From Urophycis tenuis (taxonomy: Eukaryota > Chordata > Actinopteri > Gadiformes > Phycidae), in assembly GCA_036785325.1 (NCBI GenBank), contig JAXIVH010000010.1, positions 8,143,838-8,207,837 of the forward strand: a DNA stretch of 64,000 bases, given 5' to 3'. The first letter of the stretch is position 1. Every line of letters begins with the position of its first letter. A program made the position numbers and the translations under genes. Positions 30,769 to 42,178 of this stretch are shown here, one piece after another. A model generated the notes under the pieces. The model made no database searches. It worked only from the letters and a program-made list of their open reading frames with translations, and was not told where the DNA came from.

Positions 30769-32205
30769 TTATCCGGGGTCGGGGGGCAGCAGCCTGAGGA
30801 GAGAAGCCCAGACTTCCCTCTCCCCAGCCACTTCGTCCAGCTCTTCCGGAGGGATCCCGAGGTGTTCCCAGGCCAGCCGAGAGACATAGTCCCTCCAGCG
30901 TGTCCTGGGTCTTCCCCGGGGCCTCCTCCCGGAGGGACGTGCCCGGAACACCTCCCCAGGGAGCCGTCCAGGAGGCTGGGGAGGCTCCTCCTCTAAACGC
31001 GGAGGAGCAGCGGTTCTACTCTGAGCTCCTCCCGGATGACCGAGCTTCTCACCCTATCTCTAAGGGAGAGCCCGGACACCCTGCGGAGGAAACTCATTTC
31101 GGCCGCTTGTATTCGCAATCTCGTTCTTTCGGTCACTACCCACAGCTCGTGGCCATAGGTGAGGGTAGGAACGTAGATTGACCGGTAAATCGAGAGCTTC
31201 GCCTTTCGGCTCAGCTCCTTCTTCACCACGACGGACCGGTGCAGAGCCTGCATCACTGCCGACGCCGCACCGATCTGTCGATCAATCTCCCGCTCCATCC
31301 TCCCCTCACTCGTGAACAAGACCCCGAGATACTTGAACTCCTCCACTTGAGGCAGGATCTCCTCCCCGACCCGGAGAGTGCACTCCACCCTTTTCCGGCT
31401 GAGAACCATGGCCTCGGATTTGGAGGTGCTGATCCTCATCCCAGCCGCTTCACACTCGGCTGCGAACCGCTCCAGTGAGAGCTGAAGCTCACGGCCCGAT
31501 GAAACCAACAGGACCAGATCATCCGCAAAAAGCAGTGACCCAATCCTGAGGCCACCGAACCGTAACCCTTCAACGCCCTGGCTGCGCCTAGAAATTCTGT
31601 CCATAAAAGTTATGAACAGAATCGGTGACAAAGGGCAGCCCTGGCGGAGGCTAACTCTCACCAGAAACAGGCTTGACTTACTGCCGGCAATGCGGACCAA
31701 GCTCTGGCACCGGGAGTACAGGGACCCGACGGCCCGTATCAGCGGGCCCGGTACCCCATACTCCCGGAGCACCCCCCACAGGACTCCCCGAGGGACACGG
31801 TCGAACGCCTTCTCCAAGTCCACAAAGCACATGTAGACTGGTTGGGTGAACTCCCATGCACCCCCGAGGACCGCGCTAACGGTATAGAGCTGGTCCACAG
31901 TTCCACGGCCGGGATGAAAACCACATTGCTCCTCCTGAATCCGAGGTTCAACTATCCCACGGAACCTCCTCTCCAGGACCCCCGAATAGGCTGAGGAGTG
32001 TGATCCCCCTGTAGTTGGAGCACACCCTCCGGTCCCCCTTTTTGAAGAGGGGAACCACCACCCCGGTCTGCCAATCCAGAGGCACTGCCCCCGATGTCCA
32101 CGCCATGCTGCAGAGTCGTGTCAACCAAGACAGCCCCACAGCATCCAGGGCCTTTAGGATCTCGTCCACCCCCGGGGCCTTGCCACCGAGGAGCTTTTTA
32201 ACCAC
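30769..32205 (-). pseudogene. RTE-like reverse transcriptase and C-terminal region (frameshifted)
   Basis: Main frame 31898-30993 plus N-terminal part 32205-31948 and C-terminal part 30951-30769. Motifs: 'MCFVDLEKAFDRVPRGVLW' (first Asp), 'LRQGCPLSPILFITFMDRIS', 'SLLFADDLVLLVSS' (intact FADD box), 'EEFKYLGVLFTSEGRMEREI', and at the end 'GRRPRGRPRTRWRDYVSRLA'. The catalytic residues are intact but at least two frameshifts (near 31920 and 30990) separate the parts. Confidence 0.85.
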
Positions 32206-33611
32206 CTCGGCGATCTCAGCCCCGGAGATAGGAGAGTCCCCCCCGAGTCCCCAGACCCTGCTTCCTCAGTGGAAGGCGTGTTGGTGGGATTGAGGAGGTC
32301 TTCGAAGTATTCCCCCCACCGATTCACGACATCCCGAGTCGAGGTCAGCAGCGCCCCGTCCCCACCGTACACGGTGTTGACAGAGCACTGCTTCCCCCTC
32401 CTGAGACGCCGGATGGTGGTCCAGAACCTCCTCGAAGCCGTTCGGAAGTCGTTCTCCATGGCCTCACCAAACTCCTCCCACACCCGAGTTTTTGCCTCCG
32501 CAACCGCCGAAGCTGCGCTCCGCTTGGCCCGCCGGTACCCATCAGCTGCCTCAGGAGTCCCACAGGCCAAAAAGGTCCGGTAGGACTCCTTCTTCAGCTT
32601 GACGGCATCCCTTACCGCTGGAGTCCACCAGCGGGTTCGGGGGTTGCCGCCGCGACAGGCACTGACGACCTTACGGCCACAGCTCCGGTCGGCTGCTTCA
32701 ACAATGGAGGCACGGAACAAGGTCCACTCGGACTCTATGTCCCCCGCCTCCCTCGGGACATGGTTGAAGCTCTCCCGGAGGTGGGAGTTGAAGCTCGTTC
32801 TGACAGGAGATTCAGCCAGACGTTCCCAGCAGACCCTCACAGTATGTTTAGGTCTGCCAGGTCTGACCGGCATCTTCCCCCGCCATCGGAGCCAACTCGC
32901 CACCAGGTGGTGATCAGTTGACAGCTCCGCCCCTCTCTTCACCCGAGTTTCCAAGACATGCGGCCGCAAGTCTGATGATACAACTACAAAGTCGATCATC
33001 GAACTGCGGCCTAGGGTGTCCCAGTGCCAAGTGCACATGTGGACACCCTTATGCTTGATCATGGTGTTCGTTATGGACAATCCATGACGAGCACAGAAGT
33101 CCAATAACAAAACACCACTTGGGTTCAGATCAGGGGGGCCGTTCCTCCCAATCACGCCCCTCCAGGTCTCACTGTCATCGCCCACATGGGCGTTGAAGTC
33201 CCCCAGCAGAACAAGGGAGTCCCCAGAGGGAGCGTTTTCCAACACCCCCTCTAAGGACTCCAGAAAGGGGGTGTTGGAAAACGCTCCCTCTGGTGCTTAT
33301 GCACCGAGGGAGCGTTTGTGCTTATGCACCGAACTGCCGTTCGGTGCATAAGCACAAACGACAGTCAGGACCCGTCCCCCCACCCGAAGGCGGAGGGAGG
33401 CTACCCTCTCGTCCACCAGGGTGAACCCCAACGTACAGGCACCAAGCCGGGGAGAAATAAGCATTCCCACCCCCGCTCGGTGCCTCTCCCCAGGGGCAAC
33501 TCCAGAGTGGAAAAGAGTCCAACCCCTCTCAAGGACGCTGGTTCCAGAGCCCAAACTGTGTGTCGAGGTGAGCCCGACTATATCTAGCCGGTACCTCTCA
33601 ACCTCACACAC
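32154..33611 (-). pseudogene. RTE-like AP endonuclease and linker (broken by a local inversion)
   Basis: Frame 33611-33297 carries the endonuclease start ('DIVGLTSTHSLGSG', 'GVGMLISPRLGACTLGF'). Frame 33245-32154 carries 'SLVLLGDFNAHVGDD' (GDFN active site), 'SMIDFVVVSSDLRPHVLETR' and 'LSTDHHLVASWLRWRG' (Asp-His). Between them, 33223-33360 is a doubly folded-back segment that destroys the reading frame. Confidence 0.85.
33223..33360. repeat. Two perfect adjacent hairpins
   Basis: First stem: 33223-33249 pairs perfectly with 33267-33293 (27 bp, 17-base spacer). Second stem: 33313-33334 pairs perfectly with 33339-33360 (22 bp, 4-base loop 'tgcc'). Between and within them the phrase 'gtgcttatgcaccgag' is repeated directly. 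Normal copies of this element have unfolded coding sequence here, so the fold-backs were made locally. Confidence 0.9.
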
Positions 33612-33865
33612 CCGCTCAGGCTCCTTCCCCGCCAGAGAGGTGTTTACTACTTGTATTGACTTTTTTTATCTTTCTGTCTTATCTTTAGGTATGTTTACTT
33701 TCATTTTAGTATTAGGAATGTCTTGTGCATGTTGTGCCTGTGCACTTTATCTGTTTCACAGTGGGAGGGCGAGAAACGTACTCTTGATCCTTTGTATGTC
33801 TTGCCATGTGAAGGAATTGACAATAAAGCTACTTTGACTACTTTGACTTTGACTTTTATCGTTTT

Positions 33866-34622
33866 TCTCGAATGCTTTGATGCAGCAGTAAACTCAAACT
33901 CCACATTTTCAAAACCGTTAACACACAGGCTGTAACCGTGACAAAACATTTAAAATATGCCACAAAAGCTAATTTTGCCTTCAACACCCCAACTTGCAAA
34001 CAAGTGTAGAGCTCTTCCAATCAACCATTACACAGTGGTCAAAAAAATACAAAATACAGCACTCATTGCGAATCAGTGTACCATTGCTTGTCATTACGTA
34101 GCTTTCATGCCAGTGCTATTTGTTGTCAAATTTGCCTTCTTGCAAATACCTGGAACCAGAATCAGAAATGCTTTGAAGCAAATTTTATTGATTCCATTGA
34201 TTTTTTTTTTTTCAAACTGTGGCTGAAACTGAAATACTAAATATTACACAAAATATATGTAAAGGGCATTTATATAGCAGACGCTTTTGTCCAAAGCGAC
34301 TTACAATCAGTACATTTGTGGGGTTCAACATGTAGACATTTGAAGGTGGGGGATCAAGGGGATTGAGAGGATCGCACAGCCGACCCTACGGTTAGTGGAC
34401 GACCCACTCTGTCTACCCACTCTTTCCACTGAGCTACTGCTGCCCCAAAATAAACCCTATTCTAGTAAAGTATAAAAAACTTTTACTGTTTTAAGGCCTG
34501 CAGACTGATTGAAAATTGAAGATTTGTGTGAAGGAGTGTCAAACAGGTACTTCAGTGATTTCATACTGATGTAGGTACTTTCTAATAGTTAGTTACAGAT
34601 GGTTTCTGTTTGGTTACCACAG
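33866..34622. other. No gene; fish-type short repeat at about 34262-34450
   Basis: No coding signal. 'gcatttatatagcagacgct' and 'ccaaagcgacttacaatcag' (34265-34315), with 'actgagctactgctgcccc' at 34427-34445, are phrases common in fish interspersed repeats. The rest is unassigned. Confidence 0.45.
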
Positions 34623-37162
34623 CTAAAACAATGGAGTTTGGACTGCTTGAATGACATCCGTGTTAACGGTTCTGCAAAAGGGTGGGGAAAATGTGTCAAT
34701 CCAATGAGAATCACCAGGGCCTGTAGAAAAGATGTCCCCATAGCGGTGCAGCATCTGCTCCAAGTTGTGTCGGTCTTCAGTACCTAACTCAGTGGAGCTC
34801 TGGGTGTACAACTCTTGCAGGTGATCTGGTAACATCTGACCTTGAGCTTTAATGGGGAGAATTTCCCTGGTGGTGGCACAGTGAACCACGTCAGCTGGAT
34901 GGAGAAGCCCCACTACTGCTCCTATTTTCACCGTGACTGTTGTGCTCCCTGGATTGTACACTCGAATGGGAATGCACCTGTTAGGTCCAGCTTCCATGAC
35001 AACCCGTGCAACCAACACCTGATGCTTCTCCACAAATCTCTTTGTGGGGCTTAGGAGAATTTCGCCTCTTACAGGTCCGCGGAGATGGGCACGGCCTGGT
35101 ATAATGAATTCCTGACCTGGTCCTAAGACGGTAGTGCGAGCTACCCGGGCAATGTGTGTCCTTGGACGGTTGTTGGGGTTGAAAAACGGTATTTGCTCAC
35201 CGAACAGCATGATTTTCCTCTGGCCAAAGTCCAGTCTTGCACGAGCCTGCTCCAAAACAGGATTGCCTAGGATAGCATCTGTATCGGCTATGTTGGCAAC
35301 AATGAAGTTAACACTCACCGTACGGCTCCCCACTTGCACAGGTAGATGTGATTCCCCCAGTACAGGTACCTTCTCCGGTCCAATCCCCTGCAGTGACTGT
35401 ACCATTGATGGTTGTAGTGGGGGTCTGATGTCTGGATCCGTGCCCCTGTGTCCAGGAGTGCGCAGATCTCATTGTTGTGTATTAATACATGGATGCTCAT
35501 CTCTTCGCCTTGTGCTTTAACATGTAACACGCTTTGAGGGCTTCCCCTCTCAGCCTGGAAAGGTGCTGACATGACAGGTGCTGTTGTAATTAGGCCTTTA
35601 GGGCTGGGGCAGTTCCGTTTCATGTGTCCCAGGCCAGAGCAATTATGACAGCGCACTTCCGCCCAATTGATGCTTCCGCGTTTACCTGGCCTTGTCAGCC
35701 TATTACGGATATTTTGCTGTTGGGGAGCTGGCTCTGCCATGTCTTCAGCAGCTGCGTCATCCTCTCCTCCGTCGCATGCTAATATGGAGGCAGTTGTAGG
35801 TCTATGGGTGGCTGTATTGCGCGCACCTGTTCCCATCAGGCGAGTTACATTTTCAGCTGCCTTTTTGGTAGTCTCATAACGATGAGCAATCACATAGGCC
35901 TGGGCTAAGGTGCTGGGCCGCTTTTCAATAAGTTTTTGCACCATTCCCACATCTCCTACCGCATTGGTGAACACTTCTACTGCAAGAGCATCTTGTTCTC
36001 CTTCTGTCTTGTCTGAGTAAACTATAGAGATTTTATCATAGATGTCATCTCTCAGGCTATATAAGGCCTCACCTGGTTTACGTACCCACTGTCTTAGCTC
36101 AATTCCCACAGCAGCGGCATGCTGCGAGGTGGGGCCGTAGGCCATTTCTAGCTCCTCCACAATGCGATGATAACCCCATCCTGCTGACCTCGGGTTTCGG
36201 TTTACAATGCTACCTGCAGCCCCCACTAAAGAGAATTTTAACTGAATTGCCATTGTTTGTTCCGACCAATGGTTGGCTAAGGCACAACTTTTAAAACGAT
36301 GGATAAATTCTCTCCATGGTGTAGTACCATCATACTGACCCGGCTTTAAAGTAGGAATGCGTTCATGTTGACTAACCTCACCATCGCTCTCAGAGGACTG
36401 ATCATGGTGCATGGACTGATGACACCATCTCTGTGCACGGGATCTCCTGCTCCTTGATGGGGGAACTCCTGGTTGCTGCTCTCCCATAACCTCGCGCTGC
36501 TGACTCGAGGGCCTGTCAAACAAGGCTGCTCTACCAGTCTGGTGTGCACACACACAACGTTCACTGGGAAACCCTGGCGTGGTGAACTGTGGAGACTCAA
36601 TTAATGCTGTGGTGAATGGGTTAGTTCTTATTTGTGTGCTTCTAGCACAAATGCTATGTGGATCAGGTATGAAGGGGTTAATATGAACTGTTCTGGGCAT
36701 GGCATTTGCTGGACAAACACATATTGGTACATTTGTCTTGACATCTGCTTGTGTAATATCCACATGCTTAGGCAACATGCTCTGTGAATCTTCCACTTCT
36801 CCTCTCCTCACCATTTCATTCACTACATCAGCCAAAAAGGGATTAGTATTTGACAATGGTGTAGGTGATTCGTGGGTAAAAGCACTCTCACTGTCATTAG
36901 AACATGTAGCCTGTTGCCTTGTTGTGCATCCAAACTGCCTGGGCTGGCTAGCACAACTAAAGCAGCTCGCGCCAATTTGGCCAACATTCCCAGACACTTG
37001 TGGCTCCAAACATAACGACTGGCTCGTTTCAAGAGGAGTTAACCACATAGATTCGTTGAAATACGTTGTCAGATTCCCTAGTGTCTTTTCATAATCATTT
37101 ATCGCGTTGGCATTTCTCTCGCGGGTGGTCGCGGTAAATTTACTTGAAGCGTTATATTGCAT
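34623..37162 (-). pseudogene. Ty3/gypsy gag-protease region, frameshifted and truncated
   Basis: Frame 37162-35315 is gag: a long poorly ordered N-terminus, a core with 'LKPGQYDGTTPWREFIHRF' and 'KFSLVGAAGSIVNRNPRS', one zinc knuckle 'CHNCSGLGHMKRNC' (C-x2-C-x4-H-x4-C) and the protease start 'ICALLDTGA'. Just after it the frame shifts; the second frame (35405-34623) gives the rest of the protease ('DAILGNPVLEQARARLDFG') and the beginning of the RT linker ('LEQMLHRYGDIFSTGPGDS'). RT, RNase H and integrase are absent: the element is cut at about 34623. Confidence 0.85.
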
Positions 37163-37254
37163 ACCTCCAAATTAGTGCGGGTCAACTCTGGCTGTAAACT
37201 TTATCCTCTCGTCTCACTCACCAAGGTAGTAGAAATCCCGGACTGAGCCCCCAG

Positions 37255-37620
37255 TGTTACCTATTTCTGTCTCTGGACCGCGGCTGCAGGTTGGCTCGTT
37301 AATTTCTTCAGTTTAACTCCACTTGCCGGCAGCTCGCGAGGTAATCGTCCAAACCGCAGGTTATCCTACTGATTATATTGGTGATGAAACCAAGGAGGCT
37401 AGATGTCTCAGAATGCCAGTTTAATAGGCCACTTTCCATGAACATGTACATTTACTCAAACAGTTCACTCCATTCCTAACATGACACACACGTTTCTCCA
37501 ACCACCCACTCCCTGTTTTACGTTCACCCACGTGCCCACTTCCCATGAGCCCCCCCCCCCCCCCCCCCCCCCCCCCACCTATATCAGTCACAAACCTACC
37601 CCCCCCTTATTCTAATAACA
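37255..37620 (-). repeat. Probable 5' LTR of the gypsy element, with PBS-like site beside it
   Basis: On the minus strand it starts TGTTATTAG (37620) and ends GGTAACA (37255), giving TGTTA/TAACA ends. Directly after it (37254-37235) lies CTGGGGGCTCAGTCCGGGAT, which resembles the common proline-tRNA primer site with one extra base. A C-run of about 27 bases (37551-37577 on +) lies within. No second LTR was found, in keeping with 3' truncation. Confidence 0.55.
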
Positions 37621-38892
37621 TAAGGAAGAGTATAAGCTCCAGTGGTGATAGGAATGAGGTGTGTGGAAAGGGGAAGCAAACGGTTTTTGACCGTGTCGGG
37701 ATGTCAGCGTGTTCATGTTTAGCCCAGAACACGCGTCCGAAACAAGTTCACCGTTTGCCCCTCAGTGGCTTATTTATTTTGGTTGAAAGGCACCACAATT
37801 ATTTTTAAGTATATTGTGTTATATTGTATATTACAATTTGCTGCTCGGCCTTTACGGAAGAAACTATTTGAGCCAATTTGAAAACAACCGATAATATAGG
37901 CCTATATTATTAATATTAATGATTCACGCACGCACACACACGCAGAGCTGAATCTCGCGAGAGCTCGGAATAGGTGGCAATCTGCTGGCAACGGAACAAA
38001 AGCACCGTTACAATCAGGTGAGCTTTTGCGTGTCGACCACAGCCATGGCTGGATGAGGGGCACGGAGCTGCCCATGGGCAGAACGCAGGGACGTAGAGCA
38101 GGGAGCTCTGCGGAGACCGTCCACACCATTGACCACAGAATGTTCGAATGAAGTAATCACAGTGTCAGCGCAGGACTCCGGTCGGTTTCTTGTGTGGTAC
38201 ACCTTACCGGGTAAGATGAGTTCATTTTTTGGGGAACATAAAATCTATTCATAGGCTGATGTGCGGCGAAGCTCGTAGATCGGATGTATGAGGACCAGTT
38301 GTTGAAAACGTAAATGGTCCTGCGATGAGGGCTATGTTGTGACCTCCCGTTAGAAAGAAGGGGGTTGTTTAATGTGCTTTTTTTTTATGTTAACCGCAAA
38401 TCAGGCTTCTTAGTAAATTCAGCAAATCTAGAACTCAGAACTTAAAGACGACGCCGACATGCAGTCAATAAGATGGGGTTGCTCGTCAAACAGTAACGGT
38501 ATCTTTGTAACAGATACATAATCCCTTCTGGTTATATGAGTGTAGGCATACACTGCGCACGTTTCCTGTAAATATGAAAGGGCAAACAAACATTGTATTT
38601 CATATCAGATATCATATCATGCGTTCCAGAACCTATAACATCCCTATTTTTAACCCGGTAAATTTCCACAAGGGGGTGCAGCAAAGCGTGTTGTGTAAAT
38701 CATGGACAATAACGGTGTAGCCTAGGCTACATGTCCGTCCCATCATTCAGCAGCGCTCACGTTTTTTATGTTGACAAACCGCTCAGTCTTTTGTCATCTT
38801 TTGGCAGGATAGGGTTCTCCCGCACTGCCAGTTTATCGACAAGCATGTAAGTAGCCGTCTAAGGGAAGAGGGGGGGTGGCTATAAATACACA
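37621..38892. promoter_or_regulatory. Probable promoter and 5' non-coding region of the NXPE3-like gene
   Basis: The palindrome TCTCGCGAGA at 37953-37962 is a known element of TATA-less vertebrate promoters. A good donor 'ccgg|gtaaga' stands at 38210/38211. A 39-nt segment bounded by 'ttttggcag' and 'gtaagt' (38808-38846) looks like a small non-coding exon. No acceptor that I trust lies just before the coding start at 39534, so the first exon structure is unsettled. Confidence 0.4.
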
Positions 38893-39297
38893 ACACAGTC
38901 AGTCTCACGGCAGTTCGTGAAATAGTCACGAAATAGTCCTAATCTATTGATTCGTGTGGGCTACATGGACACGAATTTCCCTTTTTTCGTGACACTCAGG
39001 ACGACTTTCATTTTAACCCAAACCCTAATTTAACCCCTAACCCTAACCCCTAACGGTGGATAGTGTTAGGATATCATTAAATGAGAACTGGAGGTGGGTC
39101 CTCGGGTAGCTTAACTGGCGTCCTACAAGAGGCCCATGGGTACTGTACTATTTAACTGTAAAACGTTGTGCAGAAATACATTAGTTTGAAAGTCACGAAA
39201 GAAAAAATCGTGAAATTAAATTTGAAATTTGTGTCCATGTACACGAATTAATATATTACATTTCGTGACTATTTCACGAACTGCAGTGAGACTGTGT
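38893..39297. mobile_element. MITE-like fold-back element upstream of the NXPE3-like gene
   Basis: Long terminal inverted repeats share 'gcagttcgtgaaatagtcac' at the left (about 38910) and, in reverse complement, at the right (about 39285). Both arms also share 'attcgtg' and 'catggacac' farther in. The centre holds telomere-like 'ccctaaccctaacccctaac' (about 39036-39055). No coding content. Family not identified. Confidence 0.75.
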
Positions 39298-39533
39298 TCG
39301 ACAGCTCGTGTGTCGATCACAACTGTGTTCGACAGATCGACAGCTTTATTTAGCTATATTTTATATCATTAAGTAATTTCCAAGCTGCTTTATAGCAGAC
39401 TCATGTATAATGTGAACTGGTGTGAGTTGTGTTGTTGGTCGTGTTGATTGTTGTCACACACCGATGAATGTTATTCATTTCCTTTATTGGGTAAGTGTCA
39501 ACAAACCCCACCACTACTACTCCGTCCGCCGTC

Positions 39534-42178
39534 ATGTTAACCTCCGAATATGAAGCGGTAGCCAACCACGGGAGAACAAAGGGGGTCCTCATGTTTCGAC
39601 ATCTGTCCAAATATGCCCCCATCTTCCTCCTCCTCGCGCTCTCTGGTTTCATCTTCTTGCTGCTCAACATTCACACTATGGAGGTGAGTGTTGCATGCAT
39701 TCAGCCATACTGCGCGCGTGTGTGTTTATGTTTATTATTATTATTTGTAAGTATCACTTTGATCGCTCTTTGTAACTTGGCACTATATACATGTTGTATA
39801 CTAGCAATGGTTAATCTAGCAATTGAAATGCTTCAAACTTGTTCTGGTGACTTTCTTACTGTATTAGCAGCAATGAAATGTTTCACCTTCTTATGACAAA
39901 TGTACTCTTTGTAAGTCGCTTTGGATAAAAGTGTCTGCCGAATGCCCTAAATGTAAATGTCAATACAGTAAGAAAGTCAACAGAACAAGTTTCAGACATT
40001 CCAAATGCTAGATGAACCATTGCTAGTATACAAGATCTCAGACAGTCAAGTGCCAAGTTACAAAGAGCAATTATAAAGTGCCAAGACGTACAACATTTAC
40101 ATAACATATGAACCTGTCAACACTTGTTATCCTTAATTATATAGTTTATTACAACTTGCAGCTAGGCAACACTTGAAACCGCACCTTTGTTCTCGTCCTC
40201 CTCAGAACCTGAGGTGCCACACGGCGTCAACACTTTTCCAGCTCCAGAACAGCATCCAGACGGCCTTCGCCCAGAAGGGGCCCCTCCCTCCGTACCACAA
40301 CCACACCTTCTGCAACCACCTGGGCCTGAAGCCCACCCCGGACGAGGTCCTGGAGGAACGCTACCTCCTCAACTCCATCGCCTGGCCCAAGCCACCCCCC
40401 CGCCCCGCCCCGGCGCCCCTACGCCAGACTAGCGACCCTGTGCACAGCCTGTTCGCCATCCTGCCCTCCAACGGCCGGAGGGAGTGGCACGTGGGGGACC
40501 AGCTGGAGGCCCTGGTCCAGATGCACGACTTCCAGGGCCGGCCCAAGCGCTACGGCGGGGACTTCCTGGTGGCCCGGCTGCACTCCCCAGAGCTGGGGGC
40601 CGGGGTGGCGGGCCGGGTGGTGGATCACCTCAACGGCTTCTACTCGGCTCTGTTCCCGCTGCTGTGGGTGGGCGCGGCCCAGGTGGAGGTCACCATGGTG
40701 CACTCCAGCGAGGCGGTGGCCGTGCTGCAGCGGCTCCAGGAGCAGCGGCCCGACCGGGTCTTCTTCAAGAGTCTGTTCCGCTCGGGCTTCCTGTCCGAGA
40801 CCACCATGTGCAACATGTGCCTGCCGCCCAGTCAGCCGCAGAAGCCGCTTTGCAACTACACGGACCTCAGGACCGGGGAGCCCTGGTACTGCCTGAAGCC
40901 CAAGCTCCTGGGCTGTGACACCAGGGTCAACCATGCCAAGGGAGGCTACAAGAAGCGGCTCATCACCAGCAACGAAGCGCAGCTCCTTCAGAGGTGTGGG
41001 GCTGTACCGTGATTTTTTGGGCGTTCCTGTCATTCATACCTTTTTATAAATGTCTTTTTTCGTCCTTCTCCTTCTTCTCGTCTGTTGTATTACTCACAGC
41101 GGTGTGAACATCAAAGTCATGATCCACGCCTCAGGCCCTGATCGGATCACCGTGCTTCCAAAGGAGAAAGGTACACAAGCATTGCGGCGGTTCAGGGATG
41201 GTGTTGACTTTAACGCCCGCTCGCATGAATGTCATCGTGTGACCTTTGTGTCCTGCTTGTTTCCCAGAAGAACCGGAGTTGGAAAACAGCAGCATCAAAC
41301 CAGAGCCAGTCAAGTACACCCCGTCTGGTTATTACTACCAAGGCTCCTGGAGGTCCATGGTCGGAACTCCTGGCCGCCAGTTCAACGACTCCTCGTCCAT
41401 CACGCAGTGTCTGGCCGGCAAGGTGATCCTCATGTATGGAGACTCCACGGTGAGGCAGTGGTTCGAGTACCTCAATGCCTTCGTGCCAGGTGAGAGCCGC
41501 CGACGCCCCCTCTGTCTATGTGTCCCTTTGTCCCGGTCGTCCCGTCTCCCAACACGTATGTGTGTGCGTGCGTGCGTGTGTGTCCGTCCGTTTGTTCTCC
41601 CCCCCCCCCCCTCTCCCCCAGACATCAAGGAGTTCAACCTGCACAGCCCAAAGAACACGGGGCCCTTCATGGCGGTGGACAGCAAACACAACATCCTGCT
41701 GAAGTACCGCTGCCATGGCCCGCCCATACGCTTCTCCGCCGTCAGCACCAGCGAGCTGCGCTACGTGGCCAATGAGCTGGACGGCCTGCCGGGGGGCCCC
41801 AACACCGTGGTGTTGCTCAGCATCTGGTCCCACTTCAGCACCTTCCCCGTGGAGGTGTACGTGCGGCGCATGCGACACATTCGCCGGGCGCTGGTGCGGC
41901 TGCTGAACCGGGGCCCCGGCACCCTGGTGGTGATCCGCACGCCCAACCTGCAGGCCCTGGACCAGGAGGTGAGCCAGTACAACAGCGACTGGTTCTCGCT
42001 GCAGCAAGACAGGGTGCTCCGGCCCATGTTCATGGGCATGGGGGTTGTGTTTGTGGACGCCTGGGAGATGACCCTGGCCCATCATCTCCCCCACAATCTG
42101 CACCCGCCTCCGGCCATCATCAAGAACATGATGGATCTCATCCTGTCTCATGTTTGCCCCAGCAAGAAGAAGGGCTAA
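39534..42178 (+). CDS. nxpe3: NXPE family member 3-like protein (595 aa, five exons)
   Basis: Coding exons: 39534-39683, 40206-40993, 41100-41170, 41268-41489, 41622-42178; phases agree at every GT-AG junction. NXPE proteins are type II membrane proteins of the secretory pathway with a neurexophilin-like part and a PC-esterase-like part; one relative, NXPE1, is reported to O-acetylate sialic acids, so an acetyl-transfer role is possible here (inference). Residues 1-28 are cytosolic, ~29-46 a signal anchor ('IFLLLALSGFIFLLL'). Conserved blocks: 'DFQGRPKRYGGDFLVARLHS', 'LFRSGFLSETTMCNMCLP', 'GEPWYCLKPKLLGCDTR', 'YGDSTVRQWFEYL' (GDS motif) and 'DAWEMTLAHHLPHNLHPP'. Mammalian NXPE3 is about 559 residues; the extra length is mainly N-terminal. 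The ATG at 39534 was chosen because the in-frame codon upstream at 39495 is GTG. Orthology to NXPE3 rather than another NXPE is judged from motif spelling. Confidence 0.92.
39763..40071. mobile_element. MITE-like fold-back element in NXPE3-like intron 1
   Basis: Arms of ~100 bp are inverted copies: 'ctctttgtaacttggcac', 'gtatactagcaatggtt' and 'gactttcttactgtatt' on the left recur in reverse complement on the right. The centre has 'gtcgctttggataaaagtgt', a phrase very common in fish repeats. It lies wholly within the intron. Confidence 0.8.

Larger units (their letters stand above)
30739..33642 (-). mobile_element. RTE-like LINE with 12-bp target-site duplication
   Basis: A 2.9-kb element on the minus strand: endonuclease (33611-32900), linker, RT (32205-30993), C-terminal region and a tail of GGAT repeats ('atggatggatgg', 30739-30756). 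Perfect 12-bp flanks TTTACTACTTGT at 30727-30738 and 33643-33654 fix both ends. The 5' end starts inside the endonuclease domain, so the copy is 5' truncated. The clade is judged from motif wording and the GGAT tail and could be another AP-endonuclease clade. Confidence 0.85.
29922..33865 (+). mobile_element. L2 3' untranslated fragment interrupted by a solo LTR and an RTE-like LINE
   Basis: The pieces 29922-29985, 30587-30738 and 33643-33865 form one L2 3' end: 'tctgttgtctcttgcac', then 'tattgtccttttgcac', then the ending 'gacaataaagctactttg' with a 'ctactttga' tandem tail near 33825-33855. The two inserts each have target-site duplications (see 29986-30586 and 30739-33642). Confidence 0.7.

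Noticed and set aside
39010..39055. Chromosome-end telomere repeat
   Set aside because: Only a few imperfect CCCTAA units inside a fold-back element, with ordinary genes on one side and transposons on the other.
40419..41033. Minus-strand 204-codon frame over NXPE3 exon 2
   Set aside because: GC-rich antisense of a verified exon; no family motif.
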